64,000 bases of DNA. Source: JBOFZL01 sp051655155 (GTDB lineage Bacteria > Bacillota > Clostridia > Peptostreptococcales > Filifactoraceae). A program made the translations under genes and the position numbers. A model generated the notes under the pieces. It had not been told where the DNA came from and made no database searches. It saw only the letters and a list, made by a program, of their open reading frames with translations. Position 1 is the stretch's first letter. Each line of letters starts with the position of its first letter. The stretch is taken from NCBI GenBank assembly GCA_051655155.1, contig JBOFZL010000031.1, positions 87,441-151,440 on the forward strand, written 5' to 3'. Shown one piece after another: positions 1 to 8,639 of this stretch.

Positions 1-741
1 ATGATAGCAAGCTTAGTTAAAAGAGATTTAAGAGGGAGATATAAAGGCTCTGTCTTAGGATTTTTATGGACATTTATTAATCCACTATTGCAACTAGCAG
101 TATATACTATGGTATTTTCGGTGATAATGAGAAGTGGTATAGATCAGTTCTATATATTCTTATTTGTTGCTCTAGTACCATGGATGTTTTTTGCAGCTTC
201 CATAACATCAGGAGCAGGGGCAGTGCTAGCTCAAAAAAGTATGGTAAGTAAGATATACTTCCCTAGGGAAGTATTGCCTATTGCCAATGTGACCAGTGCC
301 TTTGTCAATATGCTGCTTACGTTTATAGTAATATTTATAGTATTGATATTTAGTGGATTTGGAATTAGTATTCAAGCTATATTATACCTACCCATAATAT
401 TTTTTATAGAATATATTATGGCGCTGGGTATGGCATTTATAGCCTCATCTCTAACAGTGTATTTTAGAGATTTAGAATATATATTAGGCATAGTAACTAT
501 GGCTTGGCAGTTCCTTTCACCTGTAATGTATTCTATAGACATGGTGCCTAAAGACTTATTACCAATTTTTTACTTAAATCCAATGACAAATATAATAATA
601 GCCTATAGGGATATTTTATATTATAAGCAGATTCCAGAGCTTGATACTCTATTGTGGGCATTAATATTTGGTGTGGTTGTATTGGTTATAGGAGTGGTAG
701 TGTTTAGTAAGTTGAAAAAAGGTTTTGCGGAGGAACTATAA
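1..741 (+). CDS. ABC-2 type polysaccharide export permease (Wzm-like), 5' end probably cut by window edge
   Basis: Membrane subunit of an ABC exporter that moves lipid-linked polysaccharide or teichoic-acid-like polymers across the cytoplasmic membrane. The visible part opens with the family's amphipathic entry (RDLRGRYKGSVLGFLW) and then shows about six hydrophobic segments (for example residues 26-46, 105-125, 220-238). Family members usually have some 10-20 residues before the RDLK/RYKGS motif, so the first ATG at base 1 is probably internal and the gene likely begins outside the window. It overlaps the ATPase gene by one base (TAATG), so the two are translationally coupled. Substrate specificity cannot be read from the sequence, but the glycosyltransferases downstream suggest a cell-surface glycan. 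Confidence 0.85.
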   Translation: MIASLVKRDLRGRYKGSVLGFLWTFINPLLQLAVYTMVFSVIMRSGIDQFYIFLFVALVPWMFFAASITSGAGAVLAQKSMVSKIYFPREVLPIANVTSAFVNMLLTFIVIFIVLIFSGFGISIQAILYLPIIFFIEYIMALGMAFIASSLTVYFRDLEYILGIVTMAWQFLSPVMYSIDMVPKDLLPIFYLNPMTNIIIAYRDILYYKQIPELDTLLWALIFGVVVLVIGVVVFSKLKKGFAEEL

Positions 742-1475
742 TGAATGCCATAGAAGTAAATAATGTTCACAAAAAATTTAAAGTATTTCATGATAGAAGT
801 ATCAGCATAAAAGAACGTATTCTTTTTAGAAATCGAAATTACTATGAAGATAGATGGGTGTTAAATGGAGTAAGTTTTAATGTAGAAAAGGGTCAAAGTC
901 TAGGTATAGTAGGCCATAATGGATGTGGTAAAAGTACTTTGCTAAAATTGTTGACAAGGATAATATACCCCAATCAAGGAACAATCAAAATGGAGGGGAG
1001 AGTATCAAGTCTAATAGAGCTTGGTGCAGGATTTCATCCAGATATGAGTGGAAGAGAAAATATATATATCAATGCAGCAATATTTGGACTAACAAGGAGA
1101 GAAATTGATAGCAGACTTAAAGCTATAATAGATTTTTCTGAGTTAGAGGAGTTTATAGATAATCCTGTAAGAACATACTCATCTGGTATGTATATGAGAT
1201 TGGCTTTTGCAGTGGCAATCAATGTTGATGCTGATATTATTCTTATAGATGAGATATTGGCAGTAGGTGATGCGAATTTTCAAATTAAGTGTTTTGATAG
1301 ACTAAAGGAGCTTAAAGATAGTGGAGTTACAACAGTTCTAGTTTCCCACGACTCCAATACGATAGAAAAATTTTGTGATAGCGTATTGTGGATTCATGAG
1401 GGGAAAATAAGAGCAAGTGGTGAATCAAAACAAGTTTTAGAAAAATATATGGAATATATGTCGAGTATAAGATAA
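741..1475 (+). CDS. ABC polysaccharide export ATPase (Wzt/TagH-like)
   Basis: Cytoplasmic ATPase partner of the preceding permease. Walker A is GHNGCGKST at residues 58-66, the ABC signature is YSSGM and Walker B is IILIDEILAVGD. The N-terminal stretch before the Walker A (about 40 residues with a basic SIKER segment) is typical of Wzt and TagH proteins. At 244 residues it ends right after the nucleotide-binding domain, so it lacks the C-terminal carbohydrate-binding domain of Wzt proteins that recognise a capped O-antigen end. The start ATG shares a base with the permease stop, and AGGA lies just upstream. It acts with the permease to energise glycan export. Confidence 0.9.
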   Translation: MNAIEVNNVHKKFKVFHDRSISIKERILFRNRNYYEDRWVLNGVSFNVEKGQSLGIVGHNGCGKSTLLKLLTRIIYPNQGTIKMEGRVSSLIELGAGFHPDMSGRENIYINAAIFGLTRREIDSRLKAIIDFSELEEFIDNPVRTYSSGMYMRLAFAVAINVDADIILIDEILAVGDANFQIKCFDRLKELKDSGVTTVLVSHDSNTIEKFCDSVLWIHEGKIRASGESKQVLEKYMEYMSSIR

Positions 1476-1592
1476 GTGTTATTAATAATCTGAAAATCAT
1501 AGGATTAGAAATAAAAAGTAGATTGGACATTGTTCGGAATAAAGAATTGTGGCGTACAAAAATATATAATATTAGTGTAGAGGAGTTAATAA

Positions 1593-4418
1593 ATGACGAT
1601 TTGGTTCGATATGACGAATAGTATGTATGCGTGGAAGGGCGGAGTTGTAGGTATTGTTCGTGCTGAATTAGAAATAGCCAAAAATATAAAAAAATCCATT
1701 GATAATGTTAAGTATGTTAAGTATGATGGGTGTAACTTTGTAGAAATTCAGGAAGGTGAGCTTGAGTGGTTATGGAATGCTGATTCTGTAGGAGATGAAT
1801 ACCTAAAAATCATGAAGCGTAACCAGACTGCAGGAACTATTCAAGAGAAGAATGAGATAACAGACTTGGCTAAAAAACATGAGGGTTTATTAAGAGCCTA
1901 TGAATATACAAGTAGTCGTTTATATAGGCTGCTTAAAGGATTATATCTGTATGCAAATACTCTACCAGGAATATTGAGACCAATAGCAAAAGGGGCTATT
2001 ACGATATTTAGTTGGCCTGTTAAAAAATTGGCTCATTTTAGAGTAAAATTAAGAGATAGAAATAAGATTGATAATAAGGTTGTAGTCCATAATATATCAA
2101 AGGCATCATATCCATTTAGTGAAGGAGATTTATTTTTTTCATGTGGCTGGATAGATACAAATAAAGAAGAGATTCTCCAAGAAATAAAAAAGACTGTAAA
2201 TAATTTTTCGATAGTGTATTTAATCTATGATATTATTCTCTTAAAAAAAGAAACAAAGCATTTTTATCCGAATTGGGCAGACGCATATTTTAGAAAGTAT
2301 TTAGAATGGGCATCTTTCCATTGTGATGCTATCCTATATGGTGGGAAAACGGCAATGAGGGATACTCAGGAATATCAAAGAGAAAATGGACTACTTGTAC
2401 CACCAGGATATCCAGTATATTTTGGCTCAGAGGTAACCAGAAGAATAGGCGATGAGAAGGAATACAGTTATCAAAATGAAAAAATAGGTAGCGATTACAT
2501 TATGGTTGTAGGTTCAATAGATAATAGAAAGAATTATAGCACCTTATATAGAGCATTTACGATTTTAGCAGACCAGGGGGCCTGCGATGGATTAAAGCTA
2601 GTTATAGTTGGGAAAGGTGATTCATGTCAAGACTTGGTTGACACGATAAAAATAGATGAAAGAACAAAGGATAGAATAATATTCCTATCTCCTACAGATG
2701 ATGAATTACATTATTTATATAAAAATGCAAAGTTTATATTATTGTCCAGTTCTTGGGAAGGGTGGAGTCTTACCCTGCCAGAGGCACTTAATTATGGGAA
2801 GTTAGTAATTACGTCTGATGTAGATCCATTAAGAGAAATTGGAGAGAATATGGTAGTCTATGCAGATACTTACGATCCTTTTGATTGGGCAAAAAAAATA
2901 CGTTTTTTTACTGAAAATCCCTCTGAGGTTGCGAAATATGAAGAGATTGTAAGGCGCAAGTACAAGGCTATATCATGGGAAGAGTGTGGAGTACAAGTTG
3001 GAAGATACCTATTAAACCAAAGTAAAAAGAAGAATGAAGAAAAGCAAACCCTATATTTTGATTTAAGCACATCTGTCTTAAATGGAATTTGTGGTGGGAA
3101 AATAACAGGCATAATTAGGGCGGAGTTAATGTTGCTTAAAAAAATATATTTTAAGTATGATAAGATAAAAGTTTTTTCTATGATATATGGAAGAGGTTAT
3201 ATCCAGATAGATATAGATATGATTTTACCACTAATATCAGGGCGAAACTTAGATGAGAATTTTAATATATTTATCTCAAAATTTTCTGAAAAACATTTAC
3301 TTAAGAATGAGAGTTTTGCTAGTAATAAGACTAATAAATATGAGAATAGGAAGGAAGCTTTCTGGCATATAGTCAGCGTCTTTCCAGAAAAGATTCAGAA
3401 AAAATTAATTGATAAGTCTATGAAACATAGAGAAAAAATTAAAAATAAAAGTGTCACAGATAATGAAGATGATTTTATTGATAGCCTTCCATTTAAAGAA
3501 GATGATATTGTTTTTTCAGCAGGTACAGGTCCTGCTATAACTGATATGAACAGATGGTTAGAGATAAAGGATAGGAAAAAGATAAAGTATTGTTCAGTTA
3601 TATATGATTTTACACCTATATTGCTTCCACAAGTTCATCGAAAAGAAACAGTGGAATATTATGTTCCATTCTTAGCATTTGCAAGTAAAATATCAGATCT
3701 GATTTTTTATGGTGGAAACACCGCAAAGCTAGATGGATTAGAGTATCAAAGTAAGAATAATTTACCAAAACCAGAATCGGTTGCTATAAAGTTTGGGAGC
3801 GACATTTCTAATAATAAAAAAGAAATTGATGTGGATGAGGATAAAGATATACTAAAACGTCTTGGAATTAAAGGAAAGTACATTTTAGCTGTGGGAACTA
3901 TGGAGGTTAGAAAAAATCATGAAACTCTATATAGAGCATATATTAGGATGCTCAAAGATCATGAAAAAACACCTCAACTAGTATTTGCAGGACATCATGG
4001 TTGGAAAACTAAAGATTTTTTAGAAATGCTCAATAATGACCAGAGAGTAAAAGGCAAGATACTATGTTTAAGTCCATCTGATGTCGAACTAGATGTATTG
4101 TATAGAAACTGTATATTTACTACTTTGGCAAGCTTGTATGAAGGTTGGAGTCTTACACTACCGGAAAGTATGTATTATAATAAATTTTGCCTATGTTGTG
4201 ATACACCAGCATTAAGAGAGACAGCAGGGGAACTTTCGGACTATATACATCATTGGGATGAAAAGATGTGGGCAGAAAAAATATACTATTATTATTTAAA
4301 TCCAGATGCAGTAAAGGGATATGAAGAGATGATAAAAAAACAATGGAAACAAATAACTTGGGATGACTGTGCAAATGATATTATGAGGCATATTAATAAA
4401 GTGTTATTAAAATATTAA
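1593..4418 (+). CDS. tandem (two-copy) GT4-type glycosyltransferase
   Basis: A single 941-residue ORF holding two full glycosyltransferase units, about 1-480 and 486-941. Each unit opens with a similar strand (WFDMTNS... / LYFDLSTS...) followed by GIVRAELE / GIIRAELM. Each then has YGGKTAMRD / YGGNTAKLD, a VGSIDNRKNYSTLYRAF / VGTMEVRKNHETLYRAY donor-domain entry, and EGWSLTLPE. The last is the retaining GT-B E-x7-E motif, with the first Glu at about 389 and 850. The two halves are diverged paralogues, so this is an old internal duplication or fusion rather than an assembly artefact. It probably adds two sugars in successive steps to the glycan exported by the upstream ABC pair. It lies 117 bp after the ATPase gene, with GGAG seven bases before ATG. 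Confidence 0.85.
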   Translation: MTIWFDMTNSMYAWKGGVVGIVRAELEIAKNIKKSIDNVKYVKYDGCNFVEIQEGELEWLWNADSVGDEYLKIMKRNQTAGTIQEKNEITDLAKKHEGLLRAYEYTSSRLYRLLKGLYLYANTLPGILRPIAKGAITIFSWPVKKLAHFRVKLRDRNKIDNKVVVHNISKASYPFSEGDLFFSCGWIDTNKEEILQEIKKTVNNFSIVYLIYDIILLKKETKHFYPNWADAYFRKYLEWASFHCDAILYGGKTAMRDTQEYQRENGLLVPPGYPVYFGSEVTRRIGDEKEYSYQNEKIGSDYIMVVGSIDNRKNYSTLYRAFTILADQGACDGLKLVIVGKGDSCQDLVDTIKIDERTKDRIIFLSPTDDELHYLYKNAKFILLSSSWEGWSLTLPEALNYGKLVITSDVDPLREIGENMVVYADTYDPFDWAKKIRFFTENPSEVAKYEEIVRRKYKAISWEECGVQVGRYLLNQSKKKNEEKQTLYFDLSTSVLNGICGGKITGIIRAELMLLKKIYFKYDKIKVFSMIYGRGYIQIDIDMILPLISGRNLDENFNIFISKFSEKHLLKNESFASNKTNKYENRKEAFWHIVSVFPEKIQKKLIDKSMKHREKIKNKSVTDNEDDFIDSLPFKEDDIVFSAGTGPAITDMNRWLEIKDRKKIKYCSVIYDFTPILLPQVHRKETVEYYVPFLAFASKISDLIFYGGNTAKLDGLEYQSKNNLPKPESVAIKFGSDISNNKKEIDVDEDKDILKRLGIKGKYILAVGTMEVRKNHETLYRAYIRMLKDHEKTPQLVFAGHHGWKTKDFLEMLNNDQRVKGKILCLSPSDVELDVLYRNCIFTTLASLYEGWSLTLPESMYYNKFCLCCDTPALRETAGELSDYIHHWDEKMWAEKIYYYYLNPDAVKGYEEMIKKQWKQITWDDCANDIMRHINKVLLKY

Positions 4419-4554
4419 AAGGTTTATTTAACTATACGAAACAGCTCAAATATATGTATAGACTAATGAGTATGTAGTTAGATTATGTGAAACTACGTAG
4501 ATTTGGATTTTAATGATTTGCTCTAATTTAAATTATAAAGGCAGGAGGCAGAAT

Positions 4555-5454
4555 ATGGATGAAAGAATATTAATAACAGGTGGAAATGGATTTATTGGAA
4601 AAAAAGTATGTGAAAAGCTAAAAGAGAAAAATTTGAATTATATAGTAATATCTAGAGATAACAGTAATTCCTTAGAATCTCAAAGTGTGAAGGTATTAGA
4701 TTTATTAAATAAGAATGAACTAGATTTATTTATAGAAGAATATAAACCTAATATTATAATTCACCTTGCGGCAATTGCATCACCTGTCCATAATGATGTT
4801 CTAGAAGTATATAGGTCTAATGTTATAGGAACCGAAAATCTATTTGAGTCTTTAACTAAATACTGCAAAAAAGATACAAGATTAATAATGGCAAGTACTG
4901 CAGGGGTTTATGGAAATCAAGAGGTTGATGAATTAGATGAAGAACTTAAATATTCACCTGTTAATCATTATTCATACAGCAAGATGATTACAGAAGTAAT
5001 GTCACAGCAATACAAAAATCTATTAGATATAAGAATAATAAGACCATTTAATATAATTGGTATAGGTCAAAACGAAAACTTTTTTATCTCAAAATTAGTT
5101 AAGAGCTTTAGAAATAAAGAAAAGGTTTTGTATTTAGGAAATATGGAGGCAAAAAGAGATTATCTATCTGTGGAATTTTGTGCTGATGTTATCTTTGACC
5201 TAGCTATGAGCAAGGCGAAAGAACCTAGAGTATTAAATATTTGTACTGGAAGAGGTTATACTTGTAGAGATGTTGTTAATATTTTAAGTGAAATAACGGG
5301 GCATTATCCAGAGATAATTTCTTCAACTGAATTTATTAGAACAAATGAAGTTTGGAATTTAGTGGGTAATCCAACACGACTAAATTCATTTATAAAACAT
5401 AAGTATGAGTCAGAATCGCTTGAGGTGATTTTAAAGAAAATGCTTAAAGTATAA
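4555..5454 (+). CDS. NAD-dependent sugar epimerase/dehydratase (extended SDR)
   Basis: Nucleotide-sugar modifying enzyme of the extended short-chain dehydrogenase family, 299 residues. The N-terminal Rossmann signature is GGNGFIG (residues 9-15). The active-site pair is Y139-x3-K143 in HYSYSK, and a Ser/Thr stretch (MASTAGVYG) precedes it as usual. The start at 4555 is chosen because GGAGG lies just upstream; a reading frame extending back to 4513 adds 14 residues without a ribosome binding site. It probably makes an activated deoxy- or epimerised sugar for the neighbouring glycosyltransferases. The exact reaction is not decidable. Confidence 0.8.
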   Translation: MDERILITGGNGFIGKKVCEKLKEKNLNYIVISRDNSNSLESQSVKVLDLLNKNELDLFIEEYKPNIIIHLAAIASPVHNDVLEVYRSNVIGTENLFESLTKYCKKDTRLIMASTAGVYGNQEVDELDEELKYSPVNHYSYSKMITEVMSQQYKNLLDIRIIRPFNIIGIGQNENFFISKLVKSFRNKEKVLYLGNMEAKRDYLSVEFCADVIFDLAMSKAKEPRVLNICTGRGYTCRDVVNILSEITGHYPEIISSTEFIRTNEVWNLVGNPTRLNSFIKHKYESESLEVILKKMLKV

Positions 5455-5474
5455 TATTAAATATTATACTTTAA
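5444..5474 (+). terminator. perfect 14-bp inverted repeat across the epimerase stop codon
   Basis: Two perfect 14-base arms (5444-5457 and 5461-5474) with a 3-base loop span the TAA of the epimerase gene. No U-run follows, so it is either a weak terminator or an mRNA 3' stabilising hairpin. Confidence 0.35.
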
Positions 5475-5621
5475 ATGAGCTTAGAAATAAGTAGGTAGTA
5501 TTTATTATGAATATATGAATTGTTTTTAATGAAAGTTAGATAGTTTTATGATAATGTGAAATTAAAATATTAGATTTTGATTAGAGATTATGAGAAATTA
5601 TAATAAAATAGTGGAGGTAAA

Positions 5622-6785
5622 ATGAAAGTAATCAAAGTAATTTTCTGTTCCTTATGTTTAGGGATAGGGGTTATAATTTTGAGCTTTATTTCTTTTAATT
5701 ATAATCCTCAGACCACATTGTCTGGAGTAGTTATTTCAAAAGAAAAGCCAAATGTGAGTGTAAAAACAATAATGGAGGGGAATTATCAACAACAATATGG
5801 AGACTGGTTTGGTGAAAATTTTCCATTTAGGAGCTTTTTGGTGAAAGGATATAATCAAATACTTTTCCAAACAAAAAGTATGGTTAATGATATTCAACCA
5901 GGTAAAGGTGGAAATTTACATGGAGCAATGTGGCTTAAAGGATATGTTGATTATGAAATTGACATTGCTGTACTTAAACAATATAGAGAAGATATTGCTC
6001 TGATATATGATTATTTGTCAGATAAAGGAGTTAGAATGTTTTATATGATTTCGCCGAATAAGGCTGAATTATATGCAGAAACTATACCATGGAATTATCA
6101 GCTAGCTAATAAATATATTTCAAATCCAGGTTGTGGAAAGAAGCAAATTATTAATATGTTGGAAGAGTTAAAAATTCCATATGTTGACACATTATCAATA
6201 ATGCAGAAAGCTATAGATGAAGAAAAAATTCAGCCATTTGCAAAAACAGGAATACATTGGAATAAATATGGCTCAATTTCTGCTATGGAATCATATATTG
6301 ACCTTCTTAATCAAGCTGGAATGGATATACCAGAAATTCAAAAGACTGTAACTTTTTCGAAAGAACCAGATTCCATGGAGGATATAGACTATAAATCCAT
6401 CACAAATGTATATTTTTCACCATTTGACTCAATATATCCACATGTAAATTTTACAATTACCGACCCTAGTAAAATTGAAAAATCAGTATATGCAATTTCT
6501 ACAAGCTATCAAAATAGTTTTCTAGAATTATTTAAAGCAAATGATATGCCGTTTACACATTATAAACGTTTGTATTACAATCAACTTCAAAGTTATCTGA
6601 CAAGAAGCAAAGGCGGAGTTGAGGGGGAGTTGTGGCAGAAAGCTACACCATTTGATAAAATTGATTATAGCGAAATAGAGCGATATGATATATTTGTAGT
6701 AGAACACAATGCAGGGGAGTTGCCAGAAGCACATATAGATTTTGCGCATCGCTTTGCTGAACATTTGAGGCTAAAAATAAAATAG
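5622..6785 (+). CDS. DHHW/AlgX-like SGNH-type protein (acyl transfer partner)
   Basis: Extracytoplasmic protein of the DHHW / AlgJ-AlgX type, 387 residues, with an N-terminal membrane anchor at about residues 4-25. The motif TGIHWNKYG (His212, Trp213) is the recognisable signature of this group, in which a partner MBOAT protein passes acetyl groups to a surface polysaccharide. The MBOAT gene starts 15 bp after this stop codon, matching the usual two-gene module. GGAGG lies upstream of the ATG. The usual Ser of a GDSL box is not obvious, so catalytic competence is unproven. It likely O-acetylates the glycan made by the upstream genes. Confidence 0.75.
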   Translation: MKVIKVIFCSLCLGIGVIILSFISFNYNPQTTLSGVVISKEKPNVSVKTIMEGNYQQQYGDWFGENFPFRSFLVKGYNQILFQTKSMVNDIQPGKGGNLHGAMWLKGYVDYEIDIAVLKQYREDIALIYDYLSDKGVRMFYMISPNKAELYAETIPWNYQLANKYISNPGCGKKQIINMLEELKIPYVDTLSIMQKAIDEEKIQPFAKTGIHWNKYGSISAMESYIDLLNQAGMDIPEIQKTVTFSKEPDSMEDIDYKSITNVYFSPFDSIYPHVNFTITDPSKIEKSVYAISTSYQNSFLELFKANDMPFTHYKRLYYNQLQSYLTRSKGGVEGELWQKATPFDKIDYSEIERYDIFVVEHNAGELPEAHIDFAHRFAEHLRLKIK

Positions 6786-6800
6786 GGGGATAATAAAGAT

Positions 6801-8207
6801 ATGGTTTTTGCTTCTGCAATTTTTTTGTTTGTATTTTTTCCAGTTGTTTATATTGTATATTTTCTTTTGAAAGATACATTTAAAAACTTCTGGTTATTCC
6901 TTATGTCATTTGTATTTTATGCATGGGGAGGACTATCATATGCTCTGTTAGTGTTGTTATCTACGATTGTAAACTATGTGGTTGGTTTGTTAATGCACAA
7001 TAAAGAGGGACGGGTTAGAAAAATATACTTGATTATAGGTGTTGTTTATAACCTTTCAATACTAATGTTTTTTAAGTATTTTAATTTTATTGTCGAAAAC
7101 ATACAAGGTTTGGCACGTATTGGTAATTTAAACTGGGAAACACAGGTGCCTAATATTATTTTGCCAGTAGGAATATCTTTCTTTACATTTCAAATTATGT
7201 CGTACATAATTGATTTATATCGAAGAGAGATAGATGTACAACGAAATATAATCAACCTTGGACTATATATTTTACTTTTTCCACAATTGATTGCTGGTCC
7301 TATTGTAAGATACATTGACGTAGAAACTCAAATTAGAGAAAGAGAAATCGATTTAAATAGTTTTGTAATTGGTCTGCAAAGATTTATTGTAGGATTGGGT
7401 AAAAAGGTACTGATTGCAAATGCAATGGGCAAATGGGCTGATATGGCATTTAATGATATTGGTCAGTTAAGTACGCCAATGGCATGGCTAGGGATTATTG
7501 GGTATACAATACAAATTTATTTTGATTTTTCTGCATACTCAGATATGGCAATTGGAATTGGTAAGATGTTTGGATTCAGCTTTTTGGAAAACTTTAACTA
7601 TCCTTATATTGCCAGTACAATGCAAGATTTTTGGAGAAGATGGCATATATCTTTAACAACATGGTTTAGAGATTATCTGTATATTCCTCTAGGTGGTAAT
7701 AGAAAAGGAAAGAACAGAACATATATAAATAGTTTTATTGTTTTTTTCTGTACAGGACTTTGGCATGGTGCAGCGTGGAACTTTGTATTATGGGGATTAT
7801 ACCATGGATTATTTTTGATTATTGAAAAAACTAAAATCGGAAAAATCATACAAAAAATGCCAAGAATTATCAGACACATATATGTTATTTTTATTGTTAT
7901 TCTTGGATGGGTAATGTTCCGAGCAAATTCAATGTCAGATGCATTGGTATTTTATAAGACAATGTTCATATGGAATGGAGATAATATTTTTACTTTCTTC
8001 AAAGCACTAGATAATTGGAATATTATTGCTTTTGCAATGGGATTAATATTTGCTACTCCAATCATGAGAACTGTCAAAGAGAAAATAGAGAGTGATAAGG
8101 TTGAAATAGTTATTTTTGAATATATTATTTATTTTATTATTTATGTTGTTTCAATTATGTTTGTATCTGGATCAAGCTTTAATCCGTTTATATATTTTAG
8201 ATTTTGA
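6801..8207 (+). CDS. MBOAT-family membrane O-acyltransferase (AlgI/DltB type)
   Basis: Multi-pass membrane acyltransferase of 468 residues that carries acyl groups from the cytoplasm to an outside acceptor. Hallmarks are FWRRWHISLTTWFRDYLYIPLGG and, later, CTGLWHGAAWNFVLWG, in which His322 is the expected catalytic residue. About ten hydrophobic segments are visible. GGGGGA lies upstream of the ATG, and the gene follows the DHHW protein closely, so the two probably form one acylation machine. The operon is closed by a terminator 56 bp downstream. Confidence 0.9.
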   Translation: MVFASAIFLFVFFPVVYIVYFLLKDTFKNFWLFLMSFVFYAWGGLSYALLVLLSTIVNYVVGLLMHNKEGRVRKIYLIIGVVYNLSILMFFKYFNFIVENIQGLARIGNLNWETQVPNIILPVGISFFTFQIMSYIIDLYRREIDVQRNIINLGLYILLFPQLIAGPIVRYIDVETQIREREIDLNSFVIGLQRFIVGLGKKVLIANAMGKWADMAFNDIGQLSTPMAWLGIIGYTIQIYFDFSAYSDMAIGIGKMFGFSFLENFNYPYIASTMQDFWRRWHISLTTWFRDYLYIPLGGNRKGKNRTYINSFIVFFCTGLWHGAAWNFVLWGLYHGLFLIIEKTKIGKIIQKMPRIIRHIYVIFIVILGWVMFRANSMSDALVFYKTMFIWNGDNIFTFFKALDNWNIIAFAMGLIFATPIMRTVKEKIESDKVEIVIFEYIIYFIIYVVSIMFVSGSSFNPFIYFRF

Positions 8208-8262
8208 CAGAAAAATTATAGGAATAAAAAGTTTTGGCGTGCTCCCAAAAAAGTTAGACTTT

Positions 8263-8297
8263 AATAGCGAGACAGTTTATACTGCCTCGCTATTTTT
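8263..8297 (+). terminator. terminator after the MBOAT gene
   Basis: A 14-base stem (8263-8276 with 8281-8294, one A-C mismatch), 4-base loop and TTTTT tail. It ends the surface-glycan block. Confidence 0.85.
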
Positions 8298-8639
8298 ATG
8301 TATATAGACGATGGCAGTTGTCAAATTGGGTAAGAAAGTATAAAATATATGGGTATGATGGTTTTAGTTTAAAAAAGGAATTTAGCTAAACTGCCTTGAA
8401 GCTATAAGTATTGCTAAATTAATTTATTGTTTTGCAATTAGTAGAATCAGCGCTATTTTTGAAAGAAAAAGAAAGAATTAAAGAAAGAGAATAAATTTTA
8501 AAAAAGTGAAAATAGATATGGGATTTGAATGGTTTACAGAGAAATATTAAATTTATACACTAGGCAAATCATAAAAGAATTAAACAACTTATCTATAGTG
8601 TGAATTTAAATAGAATTATTATGGATTAGGGGAGAAAAT
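8298..8639. other. intergenic stretch without recognisable gene
   Basis: AT-rich leader before the Nudix-fusion gene. I see no coding pattern or structured RNA; GGGGAGAAAAT immediately before base 8640 is the ribosome binding site of the next gene. Confidence 0.5.

Noticed and set aside
8116..8307. 63-codon plus-strand ORF overlapping the end of the MBOAT gene
   Set aside because: It overlaps the real gene in another frame, has no ribosome binding site and runs into the terminator.
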